NCBI GenBank assembly: GCA_029907255.1 | Contig: JARYMF010000010.1 | Span: forward strand, 58,513 to 122,512 | Length of the DNA stretch: 64,000 nucleotides | Reading direction: 5' to 3' | Source: Armatimonadota bacterium | Lineage (GTDB): Bacteria > Armatimonadota > UBA5829 > DTJY01 | Shown: positions 26,607 to 34,462 of the stretch, in pieces | Layout: the number at the start of each line of letters is the position of its first letter | Numbering within the stretch: the first letter of the stretch is position 1 | The notes under the pieces: model-generated | Seen by the model: the letters and a program-made list of their open reading frames with translations, nothing else | Databases searched by the model: none | What the model was told of the DNA's origin: nothing | Made by a program: the position numbers and the translations under genes

Positions 26607-28451
26607 CTACCTCTCAATTGCCGCCTTTTTCGCAATGATTGGCTTCAGCTTTTCCGGCGGGAATTTAGGCTTCCTATCGTAGGTATAAAGTCCATTGACC
26701 TCTTGCTCTACATCCGTAAGCTGGGTATAGCAGAAACCAGCGATGTGTGGATTTTCGAGAAGCACGTTTGCAAGTCCCCTATAACGCTCAATGAATTCCT
26801 TTTCAGTTTTCGGGCGATCTCCATAACCCCATGCCTTGTCGTCCTTTTGTCCGGGGTTCCACCAAATTCCGCCATACTCGCTAACGACGACCGGTTGGCC
26901 AGTATATGGCGGCTCGAACTTTGGGTCATTGCGCGCCAGGGTCTCAGTCTTCGGGTCTTTGCCAAAGGGGCCGTACCGCTCGGCAAACGACTTAGGATTT
27001 TGGTCATAATCGTGGAGGTCCCAGATATCCGTTATGACGTGTGTATAACCGCTGGCATCAATGAATGGGCGCGAAGGATCAAGACGCTTTGTTAGATTAT
27101 AAAGTTCGCGGAAGAAAACTGGAAGGTAGCGATCATGGCTGGAATGCGCCTCGTTCAGAGGCATCCATACAATAATCGCAGGATGGTTCCTATCGCGCAG
27201 GACGACCTCCGTCCATTCGCGGATAAAGTTCTCGCGCGCCTGTGGATGATTTGCAATTGAGCAACCCCAGTCGGGGAATTCGCCCCACAGGATGTATCCA
27301 AGCTTGTCCGCCCAATAGAGGGTGCGCGGTTCGAAGACTTTTTGATGAAGGCGGGCACCGTTGAATCCATAAGCCATGCTCCTCTGAATATCCGCCTTGA
27401 GTTCGGCATCCGACGGCGCCGTGTAGATTCCATCTGGCCAGAAGCCTTGGTCCAGAATAAGACGCATGAATATAGGCTTGCCATTGATGAGCACACGGTC
27501 GCCATCAATGCGCACATCCCGCAAGCCAAAATAGGACATCACTTCATCAGTAACTTTTCCATCCTTAAGGAGGCAAAGGCGCAGGTCATAGAGAAACGGA
27601 CGCCCAGGCCACCACAGCTTAGGCCTAGGTATACTGATAGTAAGCACATTCTGTCCACTGATTTGCTTGAGGCTCTCGGAGCGAATTTCTTTTCCACCAG
27701 TGAGCACCTTTGCCTCAAGTGAAATTTCCTTCGCAGGATTTGTGATTCCAATTTCAAGCGCAACCCGGCCATTCATTGCATCAGGCCAAATTGCTAACGA
27801 TGAGATGTACGTCTCTGGCACAGCCTCAAGCCAAACTGTCTGCCAAATTCCAGTTGTGCGCGTATACATGCATCCATATGACTCAAGCCGATGGCTTTGT
27901 TTACCTGAGGGTTGGAACCCGGTGCGCAATTCGTCTACGGCATACACCACAAGCTCATTCTCGCCATTCATATCAACTACATCGGTGACATCCGCACTAA
28001 ACGGAGTATAGCCGCCTCTATGATGGGCAACCTCATGGCCATTGACCCAAACGCGAGCTTCATAGTCTACAGCACCAAAATGAAGAAGCAGGCGTCTGCC
28101 TTGAAGCGCCTTGTCTACCTTGAAATGCCGGCGGTACCACACAGCATTCATGAAATCTGTCATTCCAATTCCGGAAAGCCTGCTCTCCGGGCAAAATGGC
28201 ACAAGAATCTCAGATGGGAAGTCGTGGCCAGTATGCCAGCCCTTTTCCATGCCTGACTTTTCATTGTCTATAGCGAACTGCCACTTGCCGTTTAAATTCT
28301 GCCAAGCTGCCCTCATAAAATCTGGCCTAGGATGCTCTGGTCTAGGAATGTCATACATTTGCTTTTCTGCTCCTTTGACATAGTCTGACTTTACGGCTGT
28401 TAAGCCAAATACCATAAAAACTAATAGCGTTGAAATAGCAAACTTGTCCAT
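26607..28451 (-). CDS. Secreted GH2 beta-glycosidase
   Basis: 614 aa from ATG at 28451, which starts a signal peptide (MDKFAISTLLVFMVFGL); a TTG at 28469 would add six residues. Domains in order: sugar-binding jelly roll (WQNLNGKWQFAIDNE, VWYRRHFKVD, FGAVDYEARVWVNGHEV), Ig-like domain, TIM barrel. The acid/base Glu is in WMPLNEAHSSHD and the nucleophile Glu in VVSEYGGIWW. This is the layout of beta-galactosidases, beta-glucuronidases and beta-mannosidases; the exact sugar cannot be read. It heads the three-hydrolase minus-strand group, with a good promoter at 28491-28519, though a 162-bp gap follows it. Confidence 0.9.
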   Translation of the reverse strand: MDKFAISTLLVFMVFGLTAVKSDYVKGAEKQMYDIPRPEHPRPDFMRAAWQNLNGKWQFAIDNEKSGMEKGWHTGHDFPSEILVPFCPESRLSGIGMTDFMNAVWYRRHFKVDKALQGRRLLLHFGAVDYEARVWVNGHEVAHHRGGYTPFSADVTDVVDMNGENELVVYAVDELRTGFQPSGKQSHRLESYGCMYTRTTGIWQTVWLEAVPETYISSLAIWPDAMNGRVALEIGITNPAKEISLEAKVLTGGKEIRSESLKQISGQNVLTISIPRPKLWWPGRPFLYDLRLCLLKDGKVTDEVMSYFGLRDVRIDGDRVLINGKPIFMRLILDQGFWPDGIYTAPSDAELKADIQRSMAYGFNGARLHQKVFEPRTLYWADKLGYILWGEFPDWGCSIANHPQARENFIREWTEVVLRDRNHPAIIVWMPLNEAHSSHDRYLPVFFRELYNLTKRLDPSRPFIDASGYTHVITDIWDLHDYDQNPKSFAERYGPFGKDPKTETLARNDPKFEPPYTGQPVVVSEYGGIWWNPGQKDDKAWGYGDRPKTEKEFIERYRGLANVLLENPHIAGFCYTQLTDVEQEVNGLYTYDRKPKFPPEKLKPIIAKKAAIER

Positions 28452-28490
28452 CAAATGATCACTCACCAACTTTTTAAGATACTAGCGGAT

Positions 28491-28519
28491 ATTATAACCA
28501 CCTGTTAATTATGAATCAA
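28491..28519 (-). promoter_or_regulatory. Sigma-70 promoter for the GH2-led hydrolase group
   Basis: Minus strand: TTGATT (28514-28519), 17-bp spacer, perfect TATAAT (28491-28496), about 40 bp upstream of the GH2 start. Confidence 0.8.
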
Positions 28520-28600
28520 TGTGCTTGGGAATTTGCAGGCATCGGCATGCTTGCTCTTGATTGACTTCGAAACCAAATTCAAGTAATATAATGTTTGAAC

Positions 28601-28675
28601 GCCCCGGTAGCTCAGGGGATAGAGCGCGGGCCTCCGGAGCCCGGTGCACAGGTTCGATTCCTGTCCGGGGCGCCA
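28601..28675 (+). tRNA. tRNA-Arg (CCG anticodon)
   Basis: 75 nt with encoded CCA. Acceptor GCCCCGG/CCGGGGC; D-arm GCTC..GAGC; anticodon stem CGGGC/GCCCG around loop CTCCGGA, anticodon CCG reading CGG; T-arm CAGG-TTCGATT-CCTG. A TAATAT/TATAAT -10 region lies just upstream at 28585-28592, with a TTGACT at 28561. Confidence 0.96.
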
Positions 28676-28678
28676 ATT

Positions 28679-29818
28679 TTATTTATAGCTGCCGAATTCC
28701 TCAGCAGCGTGAATCATCGCCCGAATGTTTTCATCTGGAGTATCGCGCCCACACTGGTCTCCGGTTGAAAGAATAAAACCGCCGCCTTCGCCTGCATCCC
28801 TTATTGCCTGCTTTGACGCTTGAAAAACGTCATCGTAGGATCCCCTAAGCATGAGTTCAACCGTATTCAAATTGCCCTTGAGAACCAACCGATCGCCATA
28901 TTTTTCTTTCAGCTCTCGTAGGTTACAGTCGCCCATAGGGGGTGCCTCCAATGGGTCAATCACGTCGAGGTCGGTTTCTTCGGCACATATTTTGACGAGT
29001 TCTGCTTCGGGCCCACATGAATGAATATGGCTCACTATTCCAGCATTCTTGCAGAGTCGAGTAACCTCCTGCACTACAGGCAATGAGACATCGCGAAATA
29101 TTTCGATATTCTGCCAAATAAGCGTCCCAGAACCACCACAGCTCACGTAATCAGGGCGAACCTGCATGCGAAGGATATTTTCGAACCTTCTGCGGGAGTT
29201 TTCAATTATCTTTCTTGACCGCTCCCGCACAACTTCAGGGTTATCGAAATACTCATAGACAGCGGCATCGCTCCCAACGACCACGCTTGTTCCACAGGTG
29301 ATGCCAACAACTCCAGAGTCGCCCATCATTTCATAAGCCAACTTGAACAACTCTTCGCCTGTGGGCCATTCTTTTATATCCTCAATTGGTTCCCATTTCT
29401 CTGGCGTCTCGGGAAGGCCAAGCTTGCTAAAGTGGACGCCGCCCGTCGGCGGATTATCACGTGGGTAAACTGTAACTAGTGGAAACCAGGTGCGCTTTCC
29501 GTCCTCCTCGCGAAACGAACGGGTGATAATTCTTTCATAAGTCTTCTCGACAATCACTGTCTTGACTTGATCATCGGGAGGGCTCGCCTCATCGGGAAAT
29601 ATAACATTGACCTGGTAGTCTAGAAAACCATCGAAGCCAAAGTACTTCACAGCATCAATGTACGCCTTCCAAAGCGGAGGGTTCTGATAGAGATAGATAT
29701 CCCAAAATGGCTTCCCAGTTAGGCGCACGGGAATCATATTCGACATATCTGGCGCAACCGGCACCCTATCTGGTATGCCATGCCTCATGGTCACCAACAT
29801 TCGTTGTTTTGGCGTCAT
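28679..29818 (-). CDS. Uroporphyrinogen decarboxylase-family protein (MtaA-like)
   Basis: 379 aa; ATG at 29818 follows GGAGGG. The start MTPKQRMLVTMRHGIPDRVP is the usual opening of the URO-D superfamily branch that does not make heme but includes corrinoid methyltransferases. SHIHSCGPEAE and a later STGDQCGRDTP supply a His, a Cys and a second Cys arranged like the zinc site of MtaA-type enzymes. KGNLNTVELMLRG is typical of the branch. No corrinoid protein or partner methyltransferase is adjacent, so methyl transfer is inferred and the substrate unknown. It is transcribed alone from a promoter at 29836-29865, back-to-back with the fluoride riboswitch. Confidence 0.82.
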   Translation of the reverse strand: MTPKQRMLVTMRHGIPDRVPVAPDMSNMIPVRLTGKPFWDIYLYQNPPLWKAYIDAVKYFGFDGFLDYQVNVIFPDEASPPDDQVKTVIVEKTYERIITRSFREEDGKRTWFPLVTVYPRDNPPTGGVHFSKLGLPETPEKWEPIEDIKEWPTGEELFKLAYEMMGDSGVVGITCGTSVVVGSDAAVYEYFDNPEVVRERSRKIIENSRRRFENILRMQVRPDYVSCGGSGTLIWQNIEIFRDVSLPVVQEVTRLCKNAGIVSHIHSCGPEAELVKICAEETDLDVIDPLEAPPMGDCNLRELKEKYGDRLVLKGNLNTVELMLRGSYDDVFQASKQAIRDAGEGGGFILSTGDQCGRDTPDENIRAMIHAAEEFGSYK

Positions 29819-29835
29819 CTGGGTCCCTCCGATTC

Positions 29836-29865
29836 AATATAACTTTCCGCTTGGAATACCGTCAA
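29836..29865 (-). promoter_or_regulatory. Promoter for the UroD-family gene
   Basis: Minus strand: TTGACG (29860-29865), 18-bp spacer, TATATT (29836-29841). Confidence 0.6.
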
Positions 29866-29889
29866 CCCTTGATTTACTTCACATACAAC

Positions 29890-29918
29890 TTGCTTTTTCA
29901 AAATTGTTGTGGTATCAT
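29890..29918 (+). promoter_or_regulatory. Promoter for the fluoride riboswitch transcript
   Basis: TTGCTT (29890-29895), 17-bp spacer, TATCAT (29913-29918). Transcription should begin near 29925, just before the aptamer. Confidence 0.65.
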
Positions 29919-29927
29919 TCAAATGAA

Positions 29928-30019
29928 AAGGGGATGGAGTCCCCCAGAATCGTCTAGAACGACTGATGACTCCTGCAAGGGAAAAAAATCCAAAGTTCCT
30001 TGGCGGGAGTCATGTTTTT
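29928..30019 (+). promoter_or_regulatory. Fluoride (crcB-type) riboswitch with terminator platform
   Basis: The aptamer starts GGGGATGGAGTCCCCC (29930-29945): P1 GGGG/CCCC with pseudoknot strand GGAGTC (29936-29941) in its loop. A short hairpin GTC/GAC (29952-29954, 29961-29963) is followed by TGATGACTCC (29964-29973), whose GACTCC (29968-29973) pairs with GGAGTC. This order and the TGATG-CTCC word match known crcB riboswitches. The platform is a terminator: ATGACTCCTGCAAGG (29966-29980) pairs with the strand at 29998-30013 (bulged G at 30002), then T residues at 30015-30019. Fluoride should lock the pseudoknot, break the terminator and switch expression on. Confidence 0.93.
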
Positions 30020-30033
30020 ATAAATAGACGTTT

Positions 30034-30065
30034 AACTCCCTCCAAGGCTAAAAGAGGGAGTTTTT
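30034..30065 (+). terminator. Second hairpin-terminator between riboswitch and dynamin-like gene
   Basis: AACTCCCTC (30034-30042) pairs with GAGGGAGTT (30054-30062), loop 11 nt, then T to 30065. Its 3' arm GAGGGAG is also the only good ribosome site for the TTG at 30070. ACTCCC (30035-30040) can instead pair with GGGAGT (30005-30010) of the first terminator, so the two hairpins may switch in series (inference). Confidence 0.75.
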
Positions 30066-30069
30066 CGTT

Positions 30070-31914
30070 TTGGGCGAAGTATTGAAATATGACAAACTTG
30101 AAATAAAAAGTAACAGCATCTCACCCGAGGGGAAAAACCTCAAGCAACCGGCCCTGGCAATCGCACAGGCGCAGAATATTTTGGAAGAAGCCGGGCCCTC
30201 TTATGATTCATACTTAGAGAGGCTTCAGCTACTAAAGCAACGACTAAATGAAGAGCGGTTCCATTTGGCAGCGCTTGGCCAATTCAAACGCGGCAAGAGC
30301 ACACTCCTCAATGCCCTTCTCGGTGCTGATGTGCTCCCCACATCCGTCATTCCTGTTACAGCAATACCAACCTTCGTGCAGTACGGGCCGAAATGTACTG
30401 CAAAAGTTAAATTCATAAATGGCAAAACAGAAGATGTGATTGCCGAAGGGACAACCGAACAGCTTGCGGAATTCCTTGCAAAATATGTTACTGAGGAAAG
30501 AAATCCCCACAACCGTCTAGGAGTGCACGAGGTAGTATTAGAATACCCCTCTTCATTACTTCAGCAAGGGGTTGTATTAATTGACACGCCTGGAATTGGC
30601 TCAACGTTCCGCCACAACACTGAGGCAACTTTGAACTTTCTCTCACAATGCGATGCTGCACTTTTTATTATTTCTCCCGATCCCCCTATTACAGAAGTCG
30701 AAATCGACTTTTTGAAAGAAGTCCTGGCTAAGACAACAAACACATTCTTCATTCTAAACAAAGCAGATTACCTCTCGGACGAAGAGCTTTCAAAGACAAT
30801 CGAGTTCCTCAAACAGGCTTTGAAAGACCACGCTGGAATCGATAACAATATCAAAATACTTTACGTCTCAGCCCGGGTTGGACTTCGGGCAAAGCTATCG
30901 GGAGATGAAGCAGGCTGGGTAAAAAGCGGAATGCAAGCAGTGCAAAAGCACCTTGTTGAATTTCTAGCAAACCAAAAATCATCAGCCCTGCGAAAAGCTA
31001 TCTCTAAAAAAGCAAGCACCGTTATATCGGACGCCGTTCTCTACATCGGCATTTCTCTTGCATCGCTCCGTATACCTCTCGACCAACTTGAGGAGCGAAT
31101 GCGGCTACTTCAGAAAAAACTTGATGAGGTGGAAACTCAGCGGTTAGTCCAGTTGGATGTTATAGAAGGCGATAGAAAACGAATGATCGCTCTTCTTGAA
31201 GAACAAGCCGAGCATCTGCGGAAGAAAGCAAAGTCTCGGCTATTAGAAATTGTGCGCACAAATTACTCTAATAGTGTTGTGCTCAACGAAGACGAAATCT
31301 ACAAAGAACTAGCGGAAGCGGTTCCGGTGTTGTTTGAGCACGAACTTGGCGAACTATCGGGAACGTTGGGGAAGAGGGCGCAAGAAGTATTTGTACGGCA
31401 TAAGCACCACGCTAACGAACTCATAGAAAGCATTCGCAAAGCGGCGGCAGAGCTGTTCAACGTTCCATATCAAAAACAGGATGAAGGCGAAGATTTCGAG
31501 GTCAAGCGGCGACCCTACTGGATTACGCATCAATGGAGCTATTCACTAAGCCTGCTACCGGAGAATTTTATCGACAGGTTCCTCCCGATGCGAATTCGTC
31601 GCTCCCGTGCAATTCGCAGGCTATATAATCAGATAGAAACCATAGTAATGCAGAACGTCGAAAACGTGCGCTGGCCGACCCTTCAAAACCTCGAAGATAC
31701 ATTCCGCAAATTTGCAAACCAGATTACACAACAATATCGCGAAGTTGCCACAGCTACACGTGATGCTATAGAAGCAGCCTACCGGCAGCGCAAGGAACAA
31801 GCGGAAGCAGTTCAATCTGATATAGCTAAGCTCGAAGCGATTCAACACAGATTGGGTGAAATTTTAAAAGAGCTAGAATTATTTGTTGATTCGACACAAA
31901 CTAACTGTTCATAG
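30070..31914 (+). CDS. Dynamin-like GTPase
   Basis: 614 aa from TTG at 30070, with GAGGGAG 9 nt upstream; a second TTG at 30082 is possible. G1 is GQFKRGKS (residues 70-77), the switch region has VTAIPT, G3 is DTPG (172-175) and G4 NKAD (230-233), as in bacterial dynamin-like proteins, which bind GTP and remodel membranes. Long helices follow (QLEERMRLLQKKLDEVETQR), with a weakly hydrophobic patch near residues 315-335 that may be a membrane paddle. It is the first gene after a fluoride riboswitch, and no fluoride channel gene lies between. The next gene starts 32 bp later. A membrane-protection role under fluoride is speculation. Confidence 0.88.
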   Translation: MGEVLKYDKLEIKSNSISPEGKNLKQPALAIAQAQNILEEAGPSYDSYLERLQLLKQRLNEERFHLAALGQFKRGKSTLLNALLGADVLPTSVIPVTAIPTFVQYGPKCTAKVKFINGKTEDVIAEGTTEQLAEFLAKYVTEERNPHNRLGVHEVVLEYPSSLLQQGVVLIDTPGIGSTFRHNTEATLNFLSQCDAALFIISPDPPITEVEIDFLKEVLAKTTNTFFILNKADYLSDEELSKTIEFLKQALKDHAGIDNNIKILYVSARVGLRAKLSGDEAGWVKSGMQAVQKHLVEFLANQKSSALRKAISKKASTVISDAVLYIGISLASLRIPLDQLEERMRLLQKKLDEVETQRLVQLDVIEGDRKRMIALLEEQAEHLRKKAKSRLLEIVRTNYSNSVVLNEDEIYKELAEAVPVLFEHELGELSGTLGKRAQEVFVRHKHHANELIESIRKAAAELFNVPYQKQDEGEDFEVKRRPYWITHQWSYSLSLLPENFIDRFLPMRIRRSRAIRRLYNQIETIVMQNVENVRWPTLQNLEDTFRKFANQITQQYREVATATRDAIEAAYRQRKEQAEAVQSDIAKLEAIQHRLGEILKELELFVDSTQTNCS

Positions 31915-31946
31915 TTCAAGCAACATTAAGCCAAAGGAAGCCAAAC

Positions 31947-32633
31947 ATGCGCTCACGTAAAGTCTCGAAACATACTACATATTATGAACTGCTTGATGCA
32001 ATCAGTAATGCCTCACACTGCCCTTTATGCGAGGTTGAAGCAAACAGCATCAAATGCTACTTTGATTCACTATTGCATGAGGGTGTAAACGACAACGGGG
32101 TTCGCGAGGCTTTAATTCGTTCCCAAGGCTATTGCCAACGCCATGCACACTACCTTCGAAACCATGGGAAAGGCTTTGAAATTGCTATCTTGTACCAAGA
32201 CCAAGTCAAACTATTCCTGCGAAGGCTTGACGAACTTCAAGCAATCCCATCTATGATGATTCGAAAAGGCAAAAGAGCTTGGCGGCAGCCCGATGGGGAG
32301 TGTCCGGCATGTCGCATGCAATACGAATGCCGAAACCGATTTGGAAGTACCCTAATCGAATGGCTTGATGACCAAGAAATGCGAAGGGCTCTTGAAAAAA
32401 GCCATGGGCTATGTGTTCCGCATTTCTTTGCTCTATTAGATTTAGCTGCGGACGCAAACTCAAGGAACTTATTAATCGAACTGCAACGTGCTAAAACGAA
32501 CCTGCTACTACATGAATTGGAGGAATTCTGCCGCAAACATGATTATCGCTTTAGCCATGAGAAATTCGGCAAAGAATCAGACTCGTGGTCCCGAGCAATC
32601 ATAATGATGGTTGGCAAGGATGGCGTTTTTTGA
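31947..32633 (+). CDS. DUF6062-like protein with duplicated Cys/His motif
   Basis: 228 aa; AAGGAAG precedes the ATG. Two halves carry the same pattern: CPLCEVE ... GYCQRHAHYL near residues 24-75 and CPACRMQYECR ... GLCVPHFFALL near residues 118-157. Each gives two Cys, then a Cys-x2-His, likely a metal-binding knuckle (zinc, or possibly Fe-S). The rest is predicted helical and soluble, without a signal peptide. I believe this matches the DUF6062 family, known only as uncharacterised. It sits 32 bp after the dynamin-like gene, so it should share the riboswitch-controlled transcript. Confidence 0.65.
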   Translation: MRSRKVSKHTTYYELLDAISNASHCPLCEVEANSIKCYFDSLLHEGVNDNGVREALIRSQGYCQRHAHYLRNHGKGFEIAILYQDQVKLFLRRLDELQAIPSMMIRKGKRAWRQPDGECPACRMQYECRNRFGSTLIEWLDDQEMRRALEKSHGLCVPHFFALLDLAADANSRNLLIELQRAKTNLLLHELEEFCRKHDYRFSHEKFGKESDSWSRAIIMMVGKDGVF

Positions 32634-32752
32634 ATTTAGAAGATTCCAAACATTTAACGATGCGGCTTTTGTACAAAACCATAGAACGTGTTGAAATCAT
32701 CCAAAGACTACTGTTGAATTTGGTACCTTGGCCCTTTTAAGAGGAATTGAAA

Positions 32753-32974
32753 ATGGCACCGAACAACGCCTTTATTGCAATAGGATTGGCGCTGAGTGTT
32801 TTGGCTGCACTAGCAGCTTTCTTGATTACTTATGAAGAATGGTCTCATCACTATACCAGCCATACGCAGCCACTTAAGTTTGCGCTGGAAGCAGCCGTAG
32901 TTGCATTCGTTGTCTTCTCAGTCCTTACGATTCTTGCAGCCGCTTTCGTCTGCCGATTGGTGCAAAATGGATAA
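32753..32974 (+). CDS. Small two-helix membrane protein
   Basis: 73 aa from ATG at 32753 (GAGG 8 nt upstream); a TTG at 32747 is less likely. Two membrane helices, about residues 6-25 (AFIAIGLALSVLAALAAFLI) and 46-66 (AAVVAFVVFSVLTILAAAFV), are joined by a short polar loop with EEWSHHYTSH. It lacks the four helices and conserved motifs of the CrcB/Fluc fluoride channel. It lies 119 bp after the Cys/His gene and overlaps the next gene by 8 nt (ATGGATAA), so it is part of the dynamin-like operon. It may anchor or assist the GTPase; unproven. Confidence 0.65.
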   Translation: MAPNNAFIAIGLALSVLAALAAFLITYEEWSHHYTSHTQPLKFALEAAVVAFVVFSVLTILAAAFVCRLVQNG

Positions 32975-33464
32975 AAGGCGGATTCAGTTTAAAAGTAAAA
33001 AAATTAGCAATGAGAATGATATGAACAGCAAATTCCCAGATATTAGCGAAGCCCATAAGCGCGGCATCGCGATAACTCTAGCAATCTTCGATGAGGCGCT
33101 CTGCGAGATTGAGCAATGGGCAAATGGCCGAGAGATAAGCTCTATTCTTTTCAAAGAGCACAACACACTTTCAAGCCAGCAGCGGCAAAAAATATTATCG
33201 GAAGTTAAGCAGATGAAAAATCTGCTACTAGAATTACAACAGACCCTGCTACTTGAGCCATCTATTCAAAACGCAAAGACAGCTATTCGGAGCAGATGTG
33301 CTTGGCTATGGGAACACTTGGTCGAGCTCAAGTCTGAGCACCTCCGTCGATACGGAGAAGTGTCCAAAAAATTGGCAGAATACCTCGACCCAAAAACTGA
33401 GCTGCTAATTCAGGGTATAGTGAATATTTTGGACCTACTTAAATCCCGAGAAAGCGGAAGCTGA
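32967..33464 (+). CDS. Helical protein of the fluoride-riboswitch operon, unknown function
   Basis: 165 aa from ATG at 32967, which overlaps the previous stop; ATG at 33021 (MNSKFPDISEAHKRG) is an alternative. No family recognised. Nearly the whole chain is predicted alpha-helical and charged, with heptad-like stretches (KILSEVKQMKNLLLELQQTL, LVELKSEHLRRYGEVSKKLA), so it may be a helical bundle or coiled-coil partner. There are no membrane helices or signal peptide. It is the last gene of the operon, ending 17 bp before the convergent tonB. A direct role with the GTPase is guessed from position only. Confidence 0.6.
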   Translation: MDKRRIQFKSKKISNENDMNSKFPDISEAHKRGIAITLAIFDEALCEIEQWANGREISSILFKEHNTLSSQQRQKILSEVKQMKNLLLELQQTLLLEPSIQNAKTAIRSRCAWLWEHLVELKSEHLRRYGEVSKKLAEYLDPKTELLIQGIVNILDLLKSRESGS

Positions 33465-33481
33465 AAACAAACGAAGCCCTG

Positions 33482-34453
33482 CTAATGAGCGTTTGGATTC
33501 AGCTTGAATCGAACGCGAAAGGTAATTACAGCAGGAATCGGGCTGCCCTCTTTCAATGCGGGAGAAAATTTGGCAAGCTTCATATATTCTAGAGCTGCGC
33601 GGTCGAGGATTTCGCTGCCCGAGGAAACAGCGACTTCCACTTGTTTAGGTTTACCATCTATATCAATTTTTGTACGGAGCACCACTGTGCCTTGCCGTCC
33701 CTCCTGTCGTGCAAGTTCTGGGTATGGTGGGTCTTTCCATTCCAACAACTTCGGTCCACATGTAGGCCCCTTGGGAGGAGTTGGTTTTTCAAGCGTTACG
33801 ACCTTTGATGGCGGCGACGACACCGGCGGTGGTTCGGCTTCTGACACTTTCTTTGGATTAGGAGGCACCATAGGTTCTCCCCCTTGTTGCATCGTTCCAC
33901 TTCCGTCGGGATTATCCCCAAAGGGGCCGGCTCCAACTGCATTTCCAGTTCCGCCTAGACCGTATTCACCTGGAGTGCTCGGCGCCAAAGAGTCAGTGCG
34001 CGTGAATACCTCAGGAGTAGCAATAACTAGGGCGCCTGCTTGCGATTGCGGAGCAACGCATTTTGCAGGAATCGAAGCCATTTGGGCTGTTATCTCGTTT
34101 TTGCGAGGCTTAGGAAAATTCCTAAGTGCTTCATCCGGCAGCACAATATGACCACGCTTTGGTGAAGCTAGCGATTTTCCTGATCTGACGGGCGCGATTA
34201 TGTTTGGTGGCTGCGAAAGCCGCGCTTGCTGATAAGGCTGGGGTAGAAGCGGCTTCCTCATTTGAATCAGTTCAACATTCAATCTTGGAGTAGGCCCTTC
34301 CAAATGTCGCAAGCTAGCTTCAACACTCTTCGGCTCACCAAAAAGCCCCCAGAGCTGAGCTACAGCCAACGCGAAGGCATGAAGTACTACTGACCCTAGG
34401 AACGCAAGCGCAATATTCCGATGTTTTTTAATTTTGCCAGCAAAAATTGCCAT
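33482..34453 (-). CDS. tonB: TonB energy-transducing protein
   Basis: 323 aa. One N-terminal membrane helix (NIALAFLGSVVLHAFALAVA, about residues 13-32), a long Pro-rich periplasmic linker (residues ~50-230; PPVSSPPSKVVTLEKPTPPK), and a C-terminal TonB domain (YPELARQEGRQGTVVLRTKI, LDRAALEYMKLAKFSPALKE, ITFRVRFKL). It carries proton-motive energy from ExbB/ExbD to the outer-membrane receptor encoded five genes upstream in the same operon. The linker also contains a Gly-rich segment (GLGGTGNAVGAGPFGDNPDG). It is the last gene of the nine-gene metal operon. Confidence 0.92.
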   Translation of the reverse strand: MAIFAGKIKKHRNIALAFLGSVVLHAFALAVAQLWGLFGEPKSVEASLRHLEGPTPRLNVELIQMRKPLLPQPYQQARLSQPPNIIAPVRSGKSLASPKRGHIVLPDEALRNFPKPRKNEITAQMASIPAKCVAPQSQAGALVIATPEVFTRTDSLAPSTPGEYGLGGTGNAVGAGPFGDNPDGSGTMQQGGEPMVPPNPKKVSEAEPPPVSSPPSKVVTLEKPTPPKGPTCGPKLLEWKDPPYPELARQEGRQGTVVLRTKIDIDGKPKQVEVAVSSGSEILDRAALEYMKLAKFSPALKEGSPIPAVITFRVRFKLNPNAH

Positions 34454-34462
34454 AGGAACTTA

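Noticed and set aside
32753..32974. Small membrane protein as CrcB/Fluc fluoride channel
   Set aside because: It has two helices and 73 residues and none of the Fluc motifs; Fluc subunits have four helices.
33504..34151. 215-codon plus-strand open frame
   Set aside because: It is antisense to tonB; its Pro/Gly/Ser-rich sequence mirrors the TonB linker and it has no family match or ribosome site.
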